Below, piece by piece: positions 56,345 to 64,000 of a stretch of DNA of 64,000 nt (its first letter is position 1; the number at the start of each line of letters is the position of its first letter). The stretch is taken from contig NC_064622.1 in the NCBI RefSeq assembly GCF_023898315.1, positions 173,682,178 to 173,746,177 of the forward strand, written 5' to 3'. The notes beneath the pieces are model-generated. The model worked only from the letters and a program-made list of their open reading frames with translations, made no database searches and was not told the DNA's origin. Origin of the DNA: Schistocerca nitens. Its lineage: Eukaryota; Arthropoda; Insecta; Orthoptera; Acrididae. A program made the translations under genes and the position numbers.

Positions 56345-57070
56345 GAGTCTATGGTTAGATTGGAACATTATAGTACAGCTTGCTTAACAAAACTGCTTGG
56401 CTGTTTTCTGACAATATGTGGCGATGTTCGAGGATGTGGATATAAAGGTACCCTAACAGCACAGCTTAAGTTAGATTGAAACGAGCAACTATCACACTTG
56501 CTTTTGTCGTGTTTGTTGCAAAAGCTTCACTGTTTGCTTAGAATATGAGATTATTTGCGAGGATGTGGTACTTCAGTGCCACTGAAACGAGCAGATGTCG
56601 CATTTGCAGTCTTGCTTGCAAAATATGCTTCGCCGTGTTCTAAGAATATATGACTATTTTCGCGATTGTGGTTAGAAAGGGCCCTAATAGCAGAGCTTAC
56701 CTTACTACGAGTGAAACGAACACCGGTCGTACTTACGTGGAAGTACGTTTACAGTATTCGATGCAACTACATTATTGAACAGTGGGCATGAAATCAGATT
56801 TATTTACAGTGTGAAATAAATGATAATTCGTAACATGTGACGATTTTCGTATACTCGTGTATGTCGTTATATTCCACATAACTGCGAGTGAAAAGCACAG
56901 CGATCGTATTTATAGCCCTGTTTGCCGTAATTGCTTTACAGTTTTCAAATAACGTACGCCGATTTAGGAGGTTGTGGTTAGACAGGAACGTAATACGACA
57001 GCTTAAATTACTGTGAAATAAAGTAACAGCAATCACATTCGTGTCAAACAGGAGGGACAGTGTTCGATGC
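56345..57070. repeat. Strongly decayed tandem-like repeat array
   Basis: A motif of the form TGTGGTTAGAnAGGnnCnTAAT … CAnAGCTTA … GAAACGA recurs starting near 56351, 56441, 56566, 56670 and 56976, followed each time by TTTGCnGT…TTGCTT-like text. Spacing is irregular (about 90-300 bp). It looks like an old satellite or tandem duplication. No coding content is apparent. Confidence 0.55.
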
Positions 57071-57304
57071 ATCTATTTTGCTGAAATCGCGGATAGAAGG
57101 CAATTTGTTTACAGCGGGCAACAAATGGAAAACTAGAAGCCTATTGGCTACCTGCATCGCGTTCCTCAGTGCACATCTTTCTTTCCCGGGATTCATTGCG
57201 ACGGTCGCCAATATGTATGTCCCGACATGTCTCGTATATGTATATACGAGTATATATATCTTATCCGCTGACACCGTAACTGCAAAATATTTAACCAAGC
57301 ATTT

Positions 57305-57535
57305 AAAGTGGGAGGACTCTTATTTGCGATAAATGAGATTCGGAACAGACTGTTTCGAAATATATGCACTTTTTTCTGATTTGTTAGTAGTTTTCACTAT
57401 CATTATGCAACAATGTAATTTATTACTTTATGTAGCAATACTTAAAACCCGAAACATAAATTTCTCTGAACTAAGGACGCAGAACAGAAAATTCACGTAA
57501 ACTGCAGAAGAAAGCACTCATTGTCTATCGAGTGC
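57305..57535 (+). repeat. Dispersed repeat shared with 50850-51070
   Basis: Second copy of the roughly 220-bp repeat, about 6.45 kb downstream in the same orientation. Confidence 0.65.
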
Positions 57536-58052
57536 TATCTAGGAACTTCAAAAAATTATTTGATACCGGTAGTTGCTTTCCGAGATGTTGCTAGTAATTT
57601 TAGTAAGTACGCTATTCACTATCATTCTGTCCTCAATATTCTTACGCCATTCACAGATAGCTGGGTTTCGACACAACAAAACCGAAATTTCAATGTAGGC
57701 CGGATATGAAACAGCTTGCCGTCGCCATTTTTCCAGGGAAATGAAAATAAAGAAGACGACGTCTAGTTAAAGTGACTCCTGTTTACTAAACTTGAGACAG
57801 TATATCGACTCAGTAAAAAGTCTATCAGCCTTCCCACTTTCAAGATCGGTTCTCTTGGAAGAACCATTACAAACAACAGTACTGGAAATCAATAATATTA
57901 CAGCAAGGCAATGAAAGAACACGTTTACATATACACTGATTAGCCAGAACCTCATGACTACCCGCCTATTAGCCGGTATGTACACCTTTGTCACAGATAA
58001 CAGCGAATCTGCACACACGACTCATCTAATTCCCGTAAATCCAGGGAAGGGG

Positions 58053-59631
58053 TCAGTAAGCTATGACGTTACGTTCAATCACATCCCAGATGTGTTCAAT
58101 TGGATAAAGATATGGCGAACTGGGAGGGTGGAGAGGGGGGAGGGGCAGCGAATCAATTGGAATTCGGCACAATTTTCCCCCTCGAAAAACACACCCAGCC
58201 TTGTAACATGACGCATTATCTTGTTGAAAAACGCCACTGCCGTCGGCAAACATGGTCGTTATGAAGGAGTGTACCTTGTGTGCAACCAACGTGCAATATT
58301 CCTTGGCCATCATGGAACCTTGCACGAGCTCCACTGGACCCATGGATGTCCACATGAATCTTCCCCGGAGCATAATGGAGGCGCCACCAGCTTGTCTCTG
58401 TCTCGCACTACAGTTACTAAGGAGCTGTTCCCGTGGAAGACCGGCATGATGAAGAAGCACCAGGATTCATCAGACCACCGTTTAGATTAGATTAGATTAG
58501 ATTATTTTTCGTTCCATAGATCCGTGCTGAGGAGATCCTCGTGGATGTGGAACATGTCAATTTTTTTTAAGCTGAAATAACAATACTAATAGTATGAATA
58601 TATACAATACATCATTTGTTTCTATTAAAAAATTCGTAAATGGAGTAGATGGAGTTGCCCACTAGTAAGTCTTTCAGGCTCCTTTTAAACTGATCTTTAT
58701 TTGTAACTAAATTTTTTATGTTTGCTGGCAAACTATTGAAGTTGAGTGTTCCTGAGTAGTGGACCCCTTTTTGAACTAAAGTAAGTGCTTTTAAGTCCTT
58801 GTGCAGATCATTTTTGTTCCTGGTATTGTATGTATGAACTGAGCTGTTTGTTGGAAAAAGAGATATATTATTTAGGACAAATTTCATTAATGAGTAAATA
58901 TACTGAGAGGCAGTAGTTAGTATACCCAGTTCTTTGAAGAGGTTTCTACAGGACGTCAGTGAATTTACTCCACAAATAATACGTATTACACGCTTTTGGA
59001 CTCTGAAAACTTTTGTTTGACTTGAAGAGTTACCCCAAAATATTATACCATATGACATTATGGAATGAAAGTAGGCAAAGTATGCAAGCTTTTTCATTTT
59101 TATGTCGCCTATGTCTGCTGACACTCGAATTGCAAATACAGATTTGTTAAGGCGTTTCTGCAGTTCTGTGGTGTGCTCTTCCCAACTGAATTTATTATCA
59201 AGTTGTAATCCCAGGAATTTAAGACTGTCAACCTCTTCTATCTGCTCTTCTATTTTATGCATATGCTGGGTGGAAACCTCTTACAGGTTCTGAATTGCAT
59301 ATAGTGAGTCTTTTCGAAGTTTAATGTCAGTGAGTTGGCTTTAAACCATTTATTAATATCCATGAAAATATCATTAGCAGATCTTTCTAGAACTACACTT
59401 GACATACCGTGCCAACATGCAGTGTCTATCATCGTATGTCTATTTCAGTTGTAATTTCCGATGTCGTGGCGTTAACATTGGCACATGCATGAGTCGTCGG
59501 CTGTGGAGGCCAATTTTTAAGAGCGTTCGGTCCATTTTGTGTTCAGACAAAGTAGTACTCCGTCCAGCATTAAAGTCTGATGTTAGTTCCGCCACAGCTG
59601 CCCGCCTGTCCTGTTTTACTGGTGTGCCCAA
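58053..59631 (-). pseudogene. Tc1-like transposase, split by CR1-type insertion
   Basis: The N-terminal part (59631-59440) reads DRRAAVAELTSDFNAGRSTT and LLKIGLHSRRLMHVPMLTPR, a Tc1 DNA-binding region. The catalytic part resumes at about 58480 with a WSDES-like box read across a frame break, then FADGSGVFQQDNASCYKAG (second Asp) and PYLYPIEHIWDVIERNVIAY (Glu), ending at 58053. The segment between second Asp and Glu is enlarged by a C-rich stretch. Dead. Confidence 0.75.
58481..59440 (-). mobile_element. CR1/Jockey-type retrotransposon 3' fragment nested in Tc1
   Basis: The minus strand carries the RT C-terminus. DINKWFKANSLTLNFEKTHY lies at about 59360-59300, just after where the catalytic box would be. 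Then a 216-codon frame (59262-58612) contains LKFLGLQLDNKFSWEEHT, SIMSYGIIFWGNSS, VQKRVIRIICG and the Asn/Leu-rich tail. One frame break separates the two. The 3' end is an (ATTAG)n-type microsatellite at about 58483-58504, the kind of tail on which CR1-like elements terminate. Endonuclease and most of the RT are absent through 5' truncation. Confidence 0.78.
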
Positions 59632-59991
59632 CCTACAGCATCCGACATCTGCAATGAATTGTGGCCGCCCAACCTCACGGCGCCTGGACGTGGTTTAATT
59701 TTGATTTCGCCGCTCACCGCTCACCGCAACACCCCTCTAACTACCGACAAGTCGTGCAGTTTTCCAAATACTCGTGATGAGACTCCGAGACATCACAATC
59801 TGCCATCTGTGAAACTCCGACAGACCGCGCGCCTTCCCCATTCTACACAGGGACAGAATGCTCTCTGAAACTACATGTTCTATGCGCGTGTCTGACTAGT
59901 ACTCATTCCTCTCCAGAGGACTCTGCTATCGACTGGACGGGTTTATATTGATAGTAGGCTGGTGGTCATAACGCTCTGGCTGATCAGTGTA

Positions 59992-60809
59992 GTTAATGCA
60001 ACGGTCTAATATTAGGGTGAATGATGTGAGAAGATTACAACATACTTACCAAATACATTTATTTACTCACATGTTTGTCCGTGCTAGTCCTTGCGCCTGA
60101 TATTATCTTGTCTGCCTACAATGACGATCGGTGATACCTGAGCAATGGACAAACTTCCATTCGCCGTTTCACTACTGTTTGCACTGCCAGCCCATTCACT
60201 GCAACAGCTTGAAGGAAGAAAAAACGTAGCCTGTTCGCCGTTTGCTGGGATCAGTTGGCAAACAATGAAACAAATCTTACGGTCCGTTGCTACGCAACAG
60301 CATATAGTCGCACAAGGTTTCAAAGATGTTGTTTAACGTAATGTCCTTGTAATGTTGTGAATGAATTGATCAAGAATGGCACACGAAGCAGTAAAGTAAT
60401 ATTTCCTTAAGTCTTAAATGAGAATATCTAGGAATTTCACTAAAGCGTTTTTTAATCATTTTCCATCCTCAATCTTTTCTGAAATTGCGAAATTATTAGT
60501 GAAAGTGAAAGCAGCTCGTATCTCTGAAATATTCCGAATTATTTGTATGCCTTTACGGCTTGTAAGGTAATTGACTTTAAGGCGGGTCACATCTACACCT
60601 CTCAGCCAAGCTGGTCAGTACCACGTAGAATCGTGATTTTAGTCATTCACTCATTGGTTCGTGCCCTCGTTCCTTTCCCATTGTCTATGAAAGCGTCTCG
60701 AATATTTCCATCAAGCCATGGTCTGGCTGCGTTAGTAATTACTATGTGGAAGACAGTAAAAGGATCATTTTTTCGAAACACCGGTACTGTCTTCCATTAT
60801 TACGTAGAA
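59992..60809. other. No recognised gene
   Basis: The frame 60145-60336 starts MDKLPFAVSLLFALPAHSLQ, which happens to look like a signal peptide, but it is only 63 codons with no further support. I do not call it. Confidence 0.35.
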
Positions 60810-61480
60810 GTTTGAAATTGGCCCAAAGGTTCTTACAATCTTCCTCAGTAATGGAGGGAATGCGTGGTGCCCTGGGACCTCACCCTCGGGCAAGGCGCCC
60901 TTCAGACATCAAGGTGTAGACAAGTGCGAAAAAAAAGGCCAGAGCTGTGAAGTTAGAAAGTGGACTAATAATGTCTCATTGGCACGAAATCTCAACACAA
61001 TTCTGCCCAATGGGAGCGTGGGAGTGTCACACGACGGGAAAGTTGCTAACCGCGTCTTACCGACACGTCACCCCTTCTTATAACGACATTGCGCTGGAGG
61101 TCAGAACCGTGGCACCCGACGTTGAACACACACAGATTTCTTATGGACGACTGAGGAAAACATTTCAGACATATCGCCGATCGGAACTGAAGCGAAAAGG
61201 TCTTACGGGGTGGTATAAATGGCGTCGGTGAAACCTTCCCTTTCGCTGGGGCGTCGATTCCCGCACATTTCGCGGTCGAAAACGTGAGTTCCCAGCGTGA
61301 CGAAAAACGGGAAGACGTACTTGAAAACCTTTGACACTGTTGACACTTCCCGGAGGTTTTAACCCTTCTCAAAGGACTTCGTGGGCCAACAACCACAACC
61401 AACGTGATTGCACACCTCTGAATTGCAGTACGACAGCAATTTTTGCTCTGATCTTTGGAGGACCCTTTCCCGTTTTATTT
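60810..61480 (+). repeat. Unclassified dispersed repeat, copy 3
   Basis: Same orientation as 41095-41760 (blocks listed there), inverse to 38500-39205 and 63310-63990. It contains CTGGGGCGTCGATTCCCGCAC and TTCGCGGTCGAAAAC near 61240-61290. Confidence 0.65.
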
Positions 61481-62500
61481 ATTATGAGCAACTCTTCCGT
61501 GATCACACCTCAGGAAAGTGCGAAACAGGAGGGCTGAAAAAGCATAAATACCAGTTGCTGCTCGTGACGGTACAAACCCCCGTTACTAGATGAATATTTC
61601 TAGTATGCAAGGATTGCTTTGTGGAGAGCGAGCGCGCGACATGGTGCGCGATTCACGGAAGAGCGTGGCGCGCCCGCGCAAGATTTGCAACGGTCGATCG
61701 GACGCATCGGTCGCCGGGAGGTCACGTGGCCTGCAGCTTGGGGCATTGTTTGGTTTTTCGCGCATTATGTGAAAACTATGTAACTTACGGTGAAGAGCGA
61801 TACGGCAGTGGATTGTGGTCAGCAGTATGCACCTTCTGAAAGATCGATCATTATTTCAAGTCACGAGACGCAAAAGTTATAGTAACCTCAAAATCGGTTA
61901 ATACCACGAATACTGAAAGATCAATAAAAATAGTAAATGACAACTTACAGGGATGAGCGAGCACTCATTAAAAACGTTTCGTCATAGCAGATCGAGTGCC
62001 GTGGTCATATGTTAAGATTCATCAATAATTAAGCCCGTAATGTGCAATAAACAAAGTTTGAGCGAACCATTATATAATATTTTGGGTGGCATCACACGTA
62101 TTTTAAACTACTTAAGTTATACTATACACTTAACTTGCAATTGGTTTCATTGTTTGCAAATTATTATTAACATTTATCGCCCATAATTAATTAATGATTA
62201 CAGATATGAAGATTTTCAACAGCGCAATGTGTAGATCGCTATAGATTACGTCTAAAAACGGTGCTATATGCAGTTCTATGTTAAAACTTTGCAGCACAGA
62301 TGTCAACAAACTAATTTGCGCTAAGTGGCGAAATTTTGCAGAAACTAAAACTTGATTTTACGGGTGATAGAATAATCCAAGAAATTAATGTACCATAGTA
62401 AATGAGATGTACTTTTTATCGCGGTTCCGATGGTGTACTTATTTCTGTTGAGGGATGTATGTATCAAAATTTGTAACCTTAACTGGTGAGAGTGATTCAT
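61481..62500. other. No recognised gene
   Basis: A GC-rich patch at 61620-61740 gives overlapping frames (61590-61839) without any known domain; the rest is AT-rich. Confidence 0.35.
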
Positions 62501-62514
62501 AAATAACCAGGGGG

Positions 62515-62720
62515 TTGGACATCCGAGCCTATAAAGCGAGCGGCCATCTTGGCCAGGGGTCAGTCGTTGGTCAGTCGTTTTGGAGGGTGAGTGGTGAGCA
62601 AGCCCACTTGAGGGTGGCCCATGTGGTCGTTTCAGTAAGAATTTTTCGTGCCGATTTATTTCGACAAACCGTATTGTTTAATAGTGCAAGTGTGCAAGCA
62701 TCTATTTGGTGAACTAGAAG
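62515..62720 (+). promoter_or_regulatory. Possible pol II core promoter of an LTR-like unit
   Basis: CCTATAAAGCGAGC (about 62528) is followed roughly 30 bp downstream by GGTCAGTCGTTGGTCAGTCG, which contains the insect initiator TCAGT twice. AATAAA-like signals occur at about 62922 and 62984. This order (TATA, TCAGT initiator, polyadenylation signal within about 400 bp) is typical of insect LTRs, but I found neither a partner LTR nor a TSD. Confidence 0.35.
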
Positions 62721-63309
62721 TGCTACGATTATTTGTGTGAGTACGATTTACGAGGTATACATCGTCGTAAGTGAACATGTGGCGAATTGTGATTTTGAGC
62801 CAAAACTGTTAGAACAAAGAGGACAGTGGGACTTGTGGTTCTGTTCGAATTATTTGAATAATTTTCGTTTATAGCAGGCTACATTACTGATATTGTGGGT
62901 TCGGAGTCAAGTTATTATTAAAATAAAACTGTAAACCGTCTCACCAGTGCTAATTTCATTGTGTGAAAGAAAAGGACAGCGCCAATAAATAGTGATTTAA
63001 CTGTGTCGTGAGAAACTGATTTTAGTATAATAATCACCTAGTTCTTGTTCCCTAGCATAAACTGTACTTATGTCTGAGTGAATAATTAATTCAAAAACTA
63101 TAACAAATGCGCGGGTGTGGAAGTGTACTAATGCACCAAGTGTGGAAATCATCCCCTGAGACTTACGTGAGAGCCAAAATTTCCAAAAACATTTTTTAAC
63201 TACCATTTGTATACGCACATTCATGTGAACTCTTTTCAACCGCACTTCTTTATTTCACCGGCCCGTCGCATGCTTCGCATTACGTTCAGATTTGGTCGAA
63301 TGGTTTTGA

Positions 63310-63990
63310 AGGGCCAGTAATGGTTCTTCCCTGCACACCTGGGCAAAGATCGCAGTCGCAGTACACATCAAAGGGATGCGATCACTTTCAGTGTGGTTGC
63401 TAGCCCACGAAGTTCTCACAGAACGTCCGGGAGATGTCCGCAGTGTTAAAGATTGTCAGGAACGTCGACCTGCTGTTCAGCGCACTGCGAACTGTCGTTT
63501 CCGACCGCCGCGAAATGTGTGGGAATCAGTGCCCCAGGAGAAGGAGTGGTTTCACTGATGCCCTTTATGCCAACCCGTAAGGAGCGGTGGCTTGTCAAAA
63601 TGTTTTTCTCGCCCGCCCGAAGGAACCCGCGCGATTTCGGCGCTGGGCGTCACGGGTTCGGATCTCCATAGCAGTGTCGTTAGAAGTAGGGGTTAAATGT
63701 GGGTAAGAGGGCGCATGACGACTTTCCCATCCTGTGACACGTCGACGGTAAATTTGGGCAGAATTGTGGTGAAATTTGGTGTCCAACACTTCAGTGGAAC
63801 TTCGGAGATCTGGCCTTTTTTTCGCTTGCCCCATCTTGGTATCCGAAGGGTCGCCGAGCCCGAGGCTGACGTCTCATGGCGCCACGTTATTGGAGTTTTA
63901 CAGGGGAAGGTTGTAGGCACTTTTGAGCCAAATTTCCAACTTATACGTCGCAATGAGATACAATCACTGTCTCTAAAGAAATTGATCATT
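63310..63990 (-). repeat. Unclassified dispersed repeat, copy 4
   Basis: Same orientation as 38500-39205. The minus-strand frames at 63595-63989 are not conserved in the other copies and are not called. The copy runs to about the end of the window and may continue beyond it. Confidence 0.65.
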
Positions 63991-64000
63991 AAGTTTGTTG

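Larger units (their letters stand above)
57934..59989 (-). mobile_element. Tc1-like element (CACTGATnA family), copy 2, with nested retrotransposon
   Basis: CACTGATTAGCCAGAACCTCA at 57934 and TGGTCATAACGCTCTGGCTG … CAGTG to 59989 form inverted repeats with TA outside (57932-57933, 59990-59991). Removing the insert at about 58481-59440 leaves about 1.1 kb, like the copy at 39214-40319. Confidence 0.82.

Noticed and set aside
57290-57535. Possible host exon
   Set aside because: It matches 50850-51070 as a non-coding dispersed repeat and has no conserved frame.

Overview
The window looks like intergenic, transposon-saturated chromosomal DNA from an insect, most likely an orthopteran (grasshopper/locust, Schistocerca-like). 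I base this on tRNA-derived SINEs whose long body and 3' end (…gtgctcagagccatttgaacc) I recall as very abundant in locusts, together with many arthropod-type Tc1/mariner elements, RTE/CR1-type retrotransposon fragments and an AT-rich, microsatellite-containing background. I recognise no convincing host protein-coding gene, rRNA gene, functional tRNA gene or CRISPR array. The taxon is inferred from recalled repeats, not from a search.

Layout. 0.6-3.4 kb: a SINE with a perfect target-site duplication (TSD), an antisense CR1/Jockey-type reverse transcriptase (RT) remnant and a solo LTR. 3.7-14.1 kb: a complete minus-strand LTR retroelement (about 1.89-kb LTRs, 4-bp TSD GCCG) that carries a gag-like gene but no visible pol. 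14.2-21.5 kb: a SINE, two broken mariner fragments, an RTE-like RT, a decayed Tc1 and a DD41D-type Tc1/mariner with a SINE inside one terminal repeat. 23-27 kb: SINEs and a Tc1 element split by a SINE. 28.1-37.1 kb: a second LTR retroelement (about 604-bp LTRs, TSD CCAT), also minus-strand, whose gag is related to the first and is interrupted by a 1.15-kb RTE insertion. 37.3-38.4 kb: a second RTE copy. 38.5-42 kb: an unclassified repeat, a Tc1 and a SINE. 42.8-44.2 and 49.0-50.4 kb: two 1422-bp copies of one Tc1-like family in opposite orientation; the first has an open 340-codon transposase, the second a late stop. 46.5-47.7 kb: a DD36E Tc1 relative. 51.6-52.4 kb: a degenerate Merlin (IS1016-like) transposase. 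52.5-54.1 kb: a Tc1 split by a SINE. 54.4-56.2 kb: a Penelope-like element with RT and GIY-YIG remnants bounded by 39-bp inverted repeats. 56.3-57.5 kb: decayed tandem and dispersed repeats. 57.9-60.0 kb: a Tc1 carrying a non-LTR insertion. 60.8-64 kb: more copies of the unclassified repeat and a possible LTR-type promoter.

How the parts relate: nesting gives relative ages (SINE inside DD41D mariner, SINEs inside two Tc1 copies, RTE inside LTR element 2, CR1-type inside Tc1). Almost every coding region is a dead transposase, RT or gag; the only apparently intact one is the Tc1-like transposase at 43.0-44.0 kb. The two gag-only LTR elements are the most interesting pair: they share a gag core, 4-bp TSDs and a similar primer-binding-site-like sequence, yet have unrelated LTRs, and both seem to need a polymerase supplied in trans.
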